62,040 nt of DNA, taken from positions 1 to 62,040 of the forward strand of contig PNMW01000054.1 in NCBI GenBank assembly GCA_013823855.1, written 5' to 3'. The stretch is from Lysobacteraceae bacterium. GTDB taxonomy: Bacteria > Pseudomonadota > Gammaproteobacteria > Nevskiales > Nevskiaceae. This document shows, piece by piece, positions 43,286-50,782 of this stretch. The notes under the pieces were generated by a model, which was not told where the DNA came from, ran no database searches, and worked only from the letters and a program-made list of their open reading frames with translations. A program made the translations under genes and the position numbers. How positions within the stretch are numbered: position 1 is the stretch's first letter; each line of letters opens with the position of its first letter.

Positions 43286-44968
43286 TCAGCCCGCCAGTTC
43301 CGGCTGGGCCATCCATTCGCGGCCCTTGAGCATGCCCTGCCAGTACAGCGGCGGCAGAATCCGCTCCTTGAGCATCCAGGCCATCCGTGACGGCTTGCGG
43401 CCGTCGAGCAGCCAGGCGGGAAAGCTGGGCGCGAGCTTGCCGCCATAGACGAACTCGGCGAGCACGATCTTGCCGCGCTCCACGGTCAGCGGGCACGAGC
43501 CGTAGCCGTCGTAGCGGGCGCTCAGCGCTTCGCCGCGCATCTGGGCGACGACGTTGTGCGCCACCACCGGCGCCTGCTTGCGCGCTGCCGCCGCGGTCTT
43601 GGCATTGCCGGTGTTGCCGGCATCGCCGAGCCCGAAGACATTGGCATGGCGCCGGTGCTGCAGGGTGCCGGCGTCGATGTCGACCCAGCCGGCCGCGTCG
43701 GCCAGCGGACTGGCCTTGATGAAATCCGGTGCCCGCTGCGGCGGCACCACGTGCAGCAGGTCGAAGGATCGCTGCACGGTCTCGCGGCTGCCATCGGCCA
43801 GCGCCCGGCTGAACGTGGCGACCCGGCGCGGCCCGTCGACGGCGGTCAGCGTATGGCCGAAGCTCAGTGTGGCCTGGTAGCGCTTCACGTATTCCATCAG
43901 CGCCGGCACGTAGTCGGCGACGCCGAACAGCACGGCGCCGGCGTTGAGAAACTCGATCCTGACGTCGCCGATCCGGCCATTGCGCTGCCAGTGATCGCCG
44001 GACAGGTACATCGCCTTCTGCGGCGCGCCGGCGCACTTGATCGGCATCGGTGGCTGGGTGAACAGGGCATTGCCGCGGCGCAGGGCCTGCACCTGCTGCC
44101 AGGTGTAGGGCGCCAGGTCATAACGGTAGTTGGAGGTGACGCCGTTCTTGCCGAGGGTTTCCGGCAGGCCCGGAATCGCCTCCCAGTCGAGCTTCAGGCC
44201 AGGGCAGACGACCAGCGTGCGATAGCGGACGACACGGCAGCCTTCGAGCAGCACCGCGTTCTGCTCCGGCTCGAACGCTGCCACGGCGGCCTTGATCCAG
44301 TGCACCCCGCGCGGAATCAGCGAGGCCATCTGGCGCACGGTCTGCTCGGCGCTGAACACACCGGCGCCGACCAGGGTCCAGCCGGGCTGATAGTAGTGCT
44401 GGTCGGCCGGATCGATGATCGCGATGTCGAGCTTCGGGTCCCGGGCCAGCAGGCTGGCGGCAGTGGCGATGCCGGCAGCGCCGCCGCCGACGATCACCAC
44501 GGTGTGCATCGCATCGGTCCGCGGGCCGGCCGCCGGTGCACCGGCGGCGGTCTGCCGGCCGAGGCGTTCAGCCAGCGCCGAAAGGTCGTAGCCGGCCCGT
44601 CGCGCGGTGTCGATCAGCACCGCCGCCGCGGCGCCGCGCGCAGCAGCGGACAGCGCCCACAGCGTCGCCGAACGGGTGCCGGTGCGGCAGTAGGCCAGCA
44701 CCGGGCCGGCGGCGGCCGCCAACAGATCGCCGAAGGCGCTGGCGGTGGCGTCATCGACCTTGCCGGCCACGACCGGCAGGTAGTGCAGGGTGATGCCGAG
44801 GGCGGCAGCGGCCTGTGCGATTTCCTGATGGGTCGGCTGGTCGGTACCTTCGCCGTCGGGGCGGTTGCAGATCACCGTCGTGCAGCCCCGCGCCGCCAGT
44901 GCCGGCAGGTCGGTGGCGGTGATCTGCGGCGAAACGGTCAGGCGGTCGGTAAGGCGGGCAGGCGTCAT
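43286..44968 (-). CDS. DUF442 sulfurtransferase/phosphatase domain fused to sulfide:quinone oxidoreductase
   Basis: A 560-aa fusion. Residues 1-125 form a DUF442 (protein tyrosine phosphatase-fold) domain: ITATDLPALAARGCTTVICNRPDGE and the P-loop-like CRTGTRS (94-100). After a linker, residues 155-560 are an SQR of the mitochondrial SQOR type: HTVVIVGGGAAGIATA (FAD), HYYQPGWTLVGAG, PIKCAGAPQKAMYLSG and YGSCPLTVERGKIVLAEF, with the two redox cysteines expected for sulfide oxidation. HANVFGLGDAGNTGNAKTAAA binds FAD. It oxidises H2S to sulfane sulfur and reduces quinone; the DUF442 part may take the sulfane sulfur. It is placed between pdo and tauE. Confidence 0.9.
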   Translation of the reverse strand: MTPARLTDRLTVSPQITATDLPALAARGCTTVICNRPDGEGTDQPTHQEIAQAAAALGITLHYLPVVAGKVDDATASAFGDLLAAAAGPVLAYCRTGTRSATLWALSAAARGAAAAVLIDTARRAGYDLSALAERLGRQTAAGAPAAGPRTDAMHTVVIVGGGAAGIATAASLLARDPKLDIAIIDPADQHYYQPGWTLVGAGVFSAEQTVRQMASLIPRGVHWIKAAVAAFEPEQNAVLLEGCRVVRYRTLVVCPGLKLDWEAIPGLPETLGKNGVTSNYRYDLAPYTWQQVQALRRGNALFTQPPMPIKCAGAPQKAMYLSGDHWQRNGRIGDVRIEFLNAGAVLFGVADYVPALMEYVKRYQATLSFGHTLTAVDGPRRVATFSRALADGSRETVQRSFDLLHVVPPQRAPDFIKASPLADAAGWVDIDAGTLQHRRHANVFGLGDAGNTGNAKTAAAARKQAPVVAHNVVAQMRGEALSARYDGYGSCPLTVERGKIVLAEFVYGGKLAPSFPAWLLDGRKPSRMAWMLKERILPPLYWQGMLKGREWMAQPELAG

Positions 44969-45014
44969 GATCGAGGTTCCGGAAGCGGGTGCGGGCAGGG
45001 GTGCTGGAACGCGC

Positions 45015-45899
45015 TCAGAGCGCGTTGAGGGGGATCTTCAGGTAGCGCACGCCGTTGGCTTCCGGTTCCGGAAAGTCGCCGGCGCGCATGTTGACCTGCA
45101 CCGACGGCAGGATCAGGACCGGCATCGCCAGCGTCGCATCGCGGGCCGTGCGCATGGCGACAAACGCGTCCTCGCTGATGCCGTCACGGACATGGACGTT
45201 ATGGGCGCGCTCCTCGGCCACCGTGCTGGTCCAGCGCGGGGCGCGGCCGTTCGGCGGGTAGTCGTGGCACATGTACAGCGTGGTGGCCGCCGGCAGGCTC
45301 AGCACCTTGTTGATCGAGCGGTACAGGGTGCGGGCGTCGCCGCCGGGGAAATCGCAGCGCGCGGTGCCGTAGTCCGGCATGAACAGGGTATCGCCGACGA
45401 AGGCAGCGTGATCGACACCGTCGCTGACCACATAGGTCAGGCAGGCGGGTGTGTGTCCGGGCGTGTGCAGCACGCGCGCCTGGAGCGAGCCGATCGCGAA
45501 CTGATCGCCATCGTGGAACAGGCGATCGAACTGGCTGCCGTCGCGGGCGAAGCGTTCGTCGGCGTTGAAGATCGTGCCGAACACCGTCTGCACGGTGCGG
45601 ATCTGGTCGCCGATGGCGATCCGACCGCCGAGGCGCTCGCGCAGGTAATGGGCGCCCGACAGGTGGTCGGCGTGGACGTGGGTTTCCAGATGCCACTGCA
45701 CGCAGGCACCGAGTTCCCCGACGCGGCGGATCAGTGCATCCGCCGACGCGGTGGCGGTGCGCCCTGACTTCGGGTCGTAGTCGAGGACGCTGTCGACGAT
45801 CGCGCACTGCCCGGTGCTGCGGTCGAGCACGATGTAGCTGATCGTCGAGGTGGCCGGATCGAAGTGACCTTCGACGGCAAGGCCGGGGGGCGTGCTCAT
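45015..45899 (-). CDS. Persulfide dioxygenase-like metallo-beta-lactamase-fold protein
   Basis: A 294-aa MBL-fold protein. HLETHVHADHLSGAHYLRERLGG carries the THxHADH motif (His74, His76, Asp78, His79). HTPGHTPACLTY, FVGDTLFMPDYGTARCDFPGGDARTLYRSINKVLSLP and CHDYPPNGR match the ETHE1/PDO/Blh group with a mononuclear iron centre. It oxidises glutathione persulfide to sulfite. Divergent from the FisR-like activator and 46 bp before the SQR fusion, it leads the sulfide oxidation operon. The ATG at 45899 was chosen as the start because it gives the family N-terminus (VEGHFDPATSTISYIV). Confidence 0.9.
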   Translation of the reverse strand: MSTPPGLAVEGHFDPATSTISYIVLDRSTGQCAIVDSVLDYDPKSGRTATASADALIRRVGELGACVQWHLETHVHADHLSGAHYLRERLGGRIAIGDQIRTVQTVFGTIFNADERFARDGSQFDRLFHDGDQFAIGSLQARVLHTPGHTPACLTYVVSDGVDHAAFVGDTLFMPDYGTARCDFPGGDARTLYRSINKVLSLPAATTLYMCHDYPPNGRAPRWTSTVAEERAHNVHVRDGISEDAFVAMRTARDATLAMPVLILPSVQVNMRAGDFPEPEANGVRYLKIPLNAL

Positions 45900-45950
45900 G
45901 GTGCGGACTCCTGTGTCGGTGCCAGAGCTGGCGGATACCGGATATGCAGC

Positions 45951-45964
45951 CAAGCGCCATGCCA
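45951..45964 (-). promoter_or_regulatory. Candidate sigma-54-like promoter of the pdo-sqr operon
   Basis: On the minus strand TGGCATGGCGCTTG lies 51 nt before the pdo start. It is identical at 13 of 14 positions to an element before the DUF3365-cydAB operon (47600-47613). TGGCA and TTG sit at the -24/-12 spacing, but the usual GC at -12 is GG. A second candidate with exact spacing and GC is TGGCTTGCCCGATGC (minus strand, plus 45973-45987). Which one is used cannot be decided by eye. Confidence 0.4.
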
Positions 45965-46035
45965 GCCGGTGCGCATCGGGCAAGCCATTGATCGGTTGAA
46001 GAATTTGCCGCAAGTGGCGGGGATGTGTCCGGTGC

Positions 46036-46086
46036 TGGCAGCGTTCGCGCTGGCAGTTTCGGCAGAAAATGGCAGTCGATTGGCAG
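46036..46086. repeat. TGGCAG repeat block between pdo and fisR (candidate activator sites)
   Basis: TGGCAG occurs at 46036, 46051, 46070 and 46081, plus CGGCAG at 46060, spaced 9-15 bp apart. TTCGCGCTGGCAG (46044-46056) recurs exactly at 47527-47539, in the other flank of fisR. GGCAGTC followed by TTGGCAGTT is also shared by both blocks. The block lies 72-135 bp upstream of the candidate pdo promoter, where enhancer sites of sigma-54 activators normally lie, and just before fisR itself. Confidence 0.6.
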
Positions 46087-46149
46087 TTTCGCGCCTTGGC
46101 GCTAGGCTCGCCACCGGCGCGGCTGGCGCCGGAACCGGCAGACCTGACG

Positions 46150-47454
46150 ATGGCGACCGCAGCTCCTTCGGTGCACGCGCTGATCTCGTATCTGGAGCAC
46201 GAGGCGACGCCGATGATCGTGCTCGACATCGACTACAACATTCTCGCCGCCAACACCGCCTACCAGCGCCAGTTCGCCACCCCGCGCCAGCAGGTGCGCG
46301 GGCAGAAGTGCTACCGGGTATCCCACCAGTACAGCGTGCCCTGCGACCAGGCGGGCGAGCACTGTCCGATGAAGCAGGCGTTGGCCAGCCGCGCGCCGGA
46401 CCGGGTGCTGCACATCCACCACACGCCGCGCGGGCCCGAGCATGTCGATGTCGAACTTCGGCCGATCCTCGATGAAGCGGGCGGGGTGATCGCCTATGTC
46501 GAACGCCTGACCAGTGTCGTTGCCGCCTCGGCCCAGCCGCGCGAGGACGGTCTGGTCGGCCGTTCCGATGCCTTCAATGCGGCGCTGTCGGCGCTGCAGC
46601 GCGCCGCGCCCTCGCAGGTGCCGGTGCTGCTGCAGGGCGAATCGGGGACCGGCAAGGAATTGTTCGCGCGGGCGCTGCACCAGGCCAGCCCGCGGGCACG
46701 GGCGCCGCTGGTAGTGGTCGATTGCACCGGGCTGTCGGAAACGCTGTTCGAGAGCGAGCTGTTCGGCCACGAGCGTGGCGCGTTCACTGGCGCCATGCAG
46801 CGCAAGATCGGCCTTGCCGAAACCGCGCACGGCGGCACGCTGTTTCTCGACGAGATCGGCGACGTGCCGCTGCCGATGCAGGTCAAGCTGCTGCGCCTGA
46901 TCGAGTCCGGCACCTTTCGGCGCGTCGGGGGGGTCGACACGCTGCGCGCCGATTTCCGGCTGGTATCGGCGACCCACAAGCCGCTCAAGGCGATGGTCGA
47001 GGCCGGGACCTTCCGGCAGGACCTGTACTACCGGATCAGCGCCTTTCCGGTGCACTTGCCGCCGCTGCGCGAGCGCGATGACGACCTGTCGCTGCTGGTG
47101 CAGAGCCTGCTGCGCCGGATCGGCGGCGCCGCCGCGCTGCGTATCGACGACGAGGCGTTGACGGCGCTGCGCCGCCACCCCTGGCCCGGCAATGTCCGAG
47201 AACTGCGTAATGTGCTGGAGCGCGCGCGCCTGTTTGCCGACGACGGCGTGATCCGTCCGCGCGACCTGCCTCCGGAGCTGCTCGATGGCGCTGGCGGCGC
47301 CGCGCCACCGCTGCGCCGGCGCCCGGATGACGAGAAGGCCCGGCTGTCACACGCGCTGGCAACCTTCGACGGCAGCCGTGCCGAGCTGGCGGTGCACCTC
47401 GGGCTCAGCGAGCGGACGCTGTATCGGCGTCTCAAGAGCTACGGTCTGGCCTGA
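46150..47454 (+). CDS. fisR: FisR-like sigma-54-dependent sulfane-sulfur-responsive activator
   Basis: A 434-aa enhancer-binding protein. The N-terminal sensor (1-130) is PAS-like and contains [25 protein letters not shown] with Cys54, Cys65 and Cys72. Their spacing (11 and 7) equals that of the three sensor cysteines reported for FisR of Cupriavidus pinatubonensis. The AAA+ domain has Walker A GESGTGKE, the sigma-54 loop [26 protein letters not shown] and [13 protein letters not shown]. The C-terminal HTH is [25 protein letters not shown]. It should switch on sulfide oxidation genes when persulfides rise. ATG 46150 was preferred to 46069 because it gives the family N-terminus. Confidence 0.92.
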   Translation: MATAAPSVHALISYLEHEATPMIVLDIDYNILAANTAYQRQFATPRQQVRGQKCYRVSHQYSVPCDQAGEHCPMKQALASRAPDRVLHIHHTPRGPEHVDVELRPILDEAGGVIAYVERLTSVVAASAQPREDGLVGRSDAFNAALSALQRAAPSQVPVLLQGESGTGKELFARALHQASPRARAPLVVVDCTGLSETLFESELFGHERGAFTGAMQRKIGLAETAHGGTLFLDEIGDVPLPMQVKLLRLIESGTFRRVGGVDTLRADFRLVSATHKPLKAMVEAGTFRQDLYYRISAFPVHLPPLRERDDDLSLLVQSLLRRIGGAAALRIDDEALTALRRHPWPGNVRELRNVLERARLFADDGVIRPRDLPPELLDGAGGAAPPLRRRPDDEKARLSHALATFDGSRAELAVHLGLSERTLYRRLKSYGLA

Positions 47455-47480
47455 GGTGGCGCGGCGGCGCCTGCCGGCCA

Positions 47481-47539
47481 CTGCCAGAACACTGCCAAGG
47501 CTGGGCAACGGCAGTCCAGTTGGCAGTTCGCGCTGGCAG
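47481..47539. repeat. TGGCAG/CTGCCA repeat block upstream of the DUF3365-cydAB operon
   Basis: CTGCCA at 47481 and 47492 (inverted) and CGGCAG/TGGCAG at 47509, 47521 and 47534, 11-17 bp apart. It shares the exact 13-mer TTCGCGCTGGCAG (47527-47539) and the GGCAGTC...TTGGCAGTT order with the block at 46036-46086. It lies 61-119 bp before the candidate promoter at 47600, a typical enhancer distance. Likely FisR-type binding sites; unproven. Confidence 0.6.
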
Positions 47540-47599
47540 AGCAGTCGGCCGATTAAATTCAAGTATCGGAAAGGAAGAGGTTTTTTCCTACAGCGCGCA

Positions 47600-47613
47600 T
47601 GGCATGGCGTTTG
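47600..47613 (+). promoter_or_regulatory. Candidate sigma-54-like promoter of the DUF3365-cydAB operon
   Basis: TGGCATGGCGTTTG, 35 nt before the ATG at 47649, matches the pdo-side element (minus strand 45951-45964) at 13 of 14 positions. TGGCA/TTG spacing fits -24/-12, but the C of the -12 GC is replaced by A. The overlapping reading TGGCGT-N5-TTGT has the same defect. Support comes from the duplicate element and the matching repeat block upstream. Confidence 0.4.
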
Positions 47614-47648
47614 AGTTGTGGAGTGACCCCGCCGTCAGCCCCCCGACC

Positions 47649-48281
47649 ATGCCCCGCAAGCCTCATCCCGCTGCTACTGCCGCTGCCGTCCCGGCGAGCG
47701 CATGGACGGTCATGCTGGCGGGTGCGCCCGGATCGCTACACGCCGAGCCGCCGCTGATGGACTCCGGCGACCCGGCCGCGATTGCAGCGCGTTCCCGGAG
47801 CGCACCGGACGCTGCGCTGAAGACGGCGCAGGCCGAAGGCGGCCCGGCCCGGGCGATCCCCGTCTGTCAGCAGCAGGCGCCGCGGATGGCGGCGGCGCTG
47901 TCCGCGCAGTCCGGATGGCAGGTGCGTCGGATCGGCGTGCGGGTCCGCGAGCCATCCGCCGGCACGCCGGATGCCTGGGAACGACGGCAGCTCGATGACT
48001 TGGCTGCACGCCGCGCCGCCGGCGAGCCGGCCGGACAGCTGCGGCTGCGCGTCCTGACCGGCGAAGGCGGCGCCATCCACGAGCGCTACCTGCAGGCGAT
48101 CGTCACCGCCCCGATGTGCCTGAGCTGCCACGGCGCGGCCGAACAGCTCGCGCCAGCCGTTCGCGCGGCGCTGGCCGCGCGCTATCCCGACGATCGCGCC
48201 ACCGGCTTCAAGGCCGGCGGACTCCGTGCTGCCTTGAGCCTGACACGAACCCCGATTGCCGATTCCAAGAGGAGCAACTGA
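47649..48281 (+). CDS. DUF3365 (Tll0287-like) c-type haem protein
   Basis: A 210-aa protein. AIPVCQQQAPRMAAALS (about 70-86), VRRIGVRVREPSAGTPDAWERRQLDDL and VTAPMCLSCHG (CxxCH at 157-161) are the DUF3365 signature. The N-terminus (MPRKPHPAATAAAVPASAWTVMLAGAPGSLHAEP) looks like a short signal peptide, so haem attachment would be periplasmic. Its stop is 1 bp before cydA. Tll0287-like domains bind haem and are thought to sense or transfer electrons. Here it probably serves the bd oxidase or reports redox/sulfur state. Upstream in-frame start codons were rejected because they lie in the regulatory region. Confidence 0.82.
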   Translation: MPRKPHPAATAAAVPASAWTVMLAGAPGSLHAEPPLMDSGDPAAIAARSRSAPDAALKTAQAEGGPARAIPVCQQQAPRMAAALSAQSGWQVRRIGVRVREPSAGTPDAWERRQLDDLAARRAAGEPAGQLRLRVLTGEGGAIHERYLQAIVTAPMCLSCHGAAEQLAPAVRAALAARYPDDRATGFKAGGLRAALSLTRTPIADSKRSN

Positions 48282-48282
48282 C

Positions 48283-49620
48283 GTGGACGACCCCCTGCTG
48301 CTGGCCCGTATCCAGTTCGCGGCCAACATCACCTTTCACATCCTGTTTCCAACGCTGTCGATCGCGCTCGGCTGGGCGCTGCTGTTCTTCCGGGTGCGCT
48401 ACACCAGGACCCGCGACGAGCGCTGGATGTCGCTATACCGCTTCTGGGTCAAGATCTTCGCGCTGTGTTTCGCGCTCGGCGTGGTCAGCGGCATCACCAT
48501 GAGCTTCCAGTTCGGCACCAACTGGCCGGGCTTCATGACCACGGTCGGCAACATCGCCGGCCCGTTGCTGGCCTACGAGGTGCTGACCGCGTTCTTTCTG
48601 GAAGCCACCTTCCTGTCGATCATGCTGTTCGGCATGAACCGGGTCAGCGAGCGCGTGCACACGCTCGCGACGGCGCTGGTCTGCTTCGGCACCACGCTGT
48701 CGGCGTTCTGGATCCTGGTGCTGAACAGCTGGATGCAGACCCCGGTCGGCTTCGAGATGCGCGACGGCGTTGCACACGCCACCGACTGGCTGGCGATCCT
48801 GAGCAATCCGTCGCTGCCCTACCGGCTGCTGCACATGCTGATCGCCAGCGCCCTGACCGTGGCCTTCCTGATTGCTGGTCTGTCGGCCTACCGGCTGCTG
48901 CGTCGCGATGCTGGCGGCGACGTAAAGCTCGGCCTGAAGGTCGGTGTCTATGCGGCGGCGGTCTTGATCCCGATCCAGATTGCGGTCGGCGATCTGCACG
49001 GGCTGAACACCCTGCATCACCAGCCGGCCAAGGTCGCGGCGATGGAAGGGCTGTGGGACAGCACCGCCGGAGCTCCAGCCGTGCTATTCGCGGTTCCGGA
49101 TGAAGCGGCGCGGCGCAATCGCTTCGAGATCGCCATCCCCAAGCTGGCCTCGCTGTACTTGGTCCATGACGCCAACGGCGTCGTGAAGGGCCTGAAGGAC
49201 TTCGAGCAGCATCCGCGGATGACACCGGTGTTCTGGGCGTTCCGGGTGATGGTCGGCGTCGGCCTGCTGATGTTCGCGGTGTCCTGGCTGGCCGCCTGGT
49301 GGCTGCGGCGTGGGGCGGTGCCGCGCTGGCTGCTCAAGGGACTGGTGGCGATGAGCTTCTCGGGCTGGTTTGCCGTGGTCGCTGGCTGGTACGTCACCGA
49401 GATCGGCCGCCAGCCCTGGCTGGTGACCGGCGTGCTGACCGCTGCCGATGCCGCGTCCAGCGTGCCGGCACCGATGATCGCGATGTCGCTGGCCATGTAT
49501 CTGTCTCTGTACGTGGTGCTGACCGTGGCCTTCGTCTCGGCCATCTTCCACCTGGCCCGCAAGGGCACGCCCCCCGCGCATGGCGAAGCCGCCGTGCCGC
49601 TCGCCGGAGCCCTGTCATGA
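48283..49620 (+). CDS. cydA: Cytochrome bd-type quinol oxidase subunit I (short Q-loop, CIO-like)
   Basis: A 445-aa subunit. GTG at 48283 follows GAGGAG. His19 in FAANITFHILFPTLSI is the high-spin haem ligand; RLLHMLIAS supplies the second His; FWAFRVMVG supplies the Met ligand. GWYVTEIGRQPW is the universal CydA motif. It is about 75 residues shorter than E. coli CydA because the Q-loop is short, as in cyanide-insensitive (CIO) oxidases. These reduce O2 with quinol and resist cyanide and sulfide. Placement next to fisR and the sulfide oxidation genes fits a sulfide-tolerant oxidase. ATGA overlap with cydB. Confidence 0.94.
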   Translation: MDDPLLLARIQFAANITFHILFPTLSIALGWALLFFRVRYTRTRDERWMSLYRFWVKIFALCFALGVVSGITMSFQFGTNWPGFMTTVGNIAGPLLAYEVLTAFFLEATFLSIMLFGMNRVSERVHTLATALVCFGTTLSAFWILVLNSWMQTPVGFEMRDGVAHATDWLAILSNPSLPYRLLHMLIASALTVAFLIAGLSAYRLLRRDAGGDVKLGLKVGVYAAAVLIPIQIAVGDLHGLNTLHHQPAKVAAMEGLWDSTAGAPAVLFAVPDEAARRNRFEIAIPKLASLYLVHDANGVVKGLKDFEQHPRMTPVFWAFRVMVGVGLLMFAVSWLAAWWLRRGAVPRWLLKGLVAMSFSGWFAVVAGWYVTEIGRQPWLVTGVLTAADAASSVPAPMIAMSLAMYLSLYVVLTVAFVSAIFHLARKGTPPAHGEAAVPLAGALS

Positions 49621-50672
49621 ACCCCCTCGAAGTCGTGCCTGCCGGTCTGGACGGCGCCGCGTTCTGGCTGCCCCTGGTCTTCGTCTGCCTGATGGGCCTG
49701 TCGATGCTGCTGTACGTGATTCTCGACGGCTACGATCTTGGCGTCGGCATCTGGCTGCATCAGGCCGAACCGGCACAGCGCGACCGGATGATCGCGTCGA
49801 TCGGCCCGTTCTGGGACGCCAACGAAACCTGGCTGGTGCTGGGTGTCGGCCTGCTGCTGGTGGCGTTTCCGCTGGCCCATGGCGTGATTCTGGGGGCGCT
49901 GTACCTGCCGGTGGCGCTGATGCTGGCCGGGTTGATCCTGCGCGGCGTCGCTTTCGATTTCCGCGCCAAGGTCAAGCCGGAGAAGAAGGCGCGCTGGGAT
50001 CTCGCGTTCCACGCCGGCTCGCTGCTCGCCTCGCTGGCCCAGGGCACCATGCTCGGCCAGCTGATCACCGGCTTCGATGCTTCGCCGGCCGGGCTGCTGT
50101 TCTCGGTGTTCATCGGCCTCGGTCTGGCCGCCGGCTACGCGCTGCTCGGCGCCAGCTGGCTGATCCTGAAGACCGAGGGCGCGCTGCAGTTGCGGGCGCT
50201 GCGCTGGGCGCGGCTGTCGGCCTGGGGCACCGGCGCCGGAATCGCTGCGGTGTCGATCGCGACGCCGATGGTCAGCCCGGCGATCTTCGCCAAGTGGTTC
50301 TCGCTGCCGCAGTTCTTCGCGCTGCTGCCGATCCCGCTGGCCTCGTTGGCGATGTTCGTGCTGCTGCAGGTGTTTCTCTCGCGGCTCAAGGTCGATGCCG
50401 GCAGCGGCAATGCCAACGGTCTGCGCCGCTGGGCCTGGGGGCCGTTCGCCTGCAGCGTCTCCCTGTTCGTGCTGGCCTTCTTCGGTCTGGCCTACAGCCT
50501 GTTCCCGTATCTGGTGCCGGACCGGATCACCATCTGGAACGCGGCGGCGGCACCGGAGTCGCTGATGGTGATGCTGGCCGGTGCGCTGCTGGTGCTGCCG
50601 GCGATCCTCGGCTACACGGCGTTCGCCTATCGGGTCTTCCGCGGCAAGGCCTCCGATCTCCATTACGGGTGA
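49617..50672 (+). CDS. cydB: Cytochrome bd-type quinol oxidase subunit II
   Basis: A 351-aa membrane protein. YVILDGYDLGVGIWL, GPFWDANETWLVLGVGLLLVAFPLAHGVILGALYLPVALMLAGLILRGVAFDFR and AYSLFPYLVPDRITIWNAAAAPESL are CydB hallmarks. About eight membrane helices. ATG overlaps the cydA stop. No cydX-like micro-gene with the usual single helix was found in the 110 bp that follow, and no cydDC assembly genes are nearby. Confidence 0.95.
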   Translation: MNPLEVVPAGLDGAAFWLPLVFVCLMGLSMLLYVILDGYDLGVGIWLHQAEPAQRDRMIASIGPFWDANETWLVLGVGLLLVAFPLAHGVILGALYLPVALMLAGLILRGVAFDFRAKVKPEKKARWDLAFHAGSLLASLAQGTMLGQLITGFDASPAGLLFSVFIGLGLAAGYALLGASWLILKTEGALQLRALRWARLSAWGTGAGIAAVSIATPMVSPAIFAKWFSLPQFFALLPIPLASLAMFVLLQVFLSRLKVDAGSGNANGLRRWAWGPFACSVSLFVLAFFGLAYSLFPYLVPDRITIWNAAAAPESLMVMLAGALLVLPAILGYTAFAYRVFRGKASDLHYG

Positions 50673-50782
50673 GTGCGGCACGCAACCGTTCAGGGCGGGC
50701 AGCGACGGGTTAGCAGACTTACCGTGGCCGGCTTGGGCATCATCGCAGCCACGTTCTTCTCCGGCCAAAACTGCCCGCCTCC

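Noticed and set aside
46069..46149. N-terminal extension of the FisR-like activator from an ATG at 46069
   Set aside because: The extra residues are encoded within the TGGCAG repeat block and do not fit the sensor domain; ATG 46150 places the cysteines at 54, 65 and 72, as in known FisR.
50673..50782. Search for a cydX-like micro-gene after cydB
   Set aside because: No short frame with a start codon, Shine-Dalgarno and a single hydrophobic helix was found.
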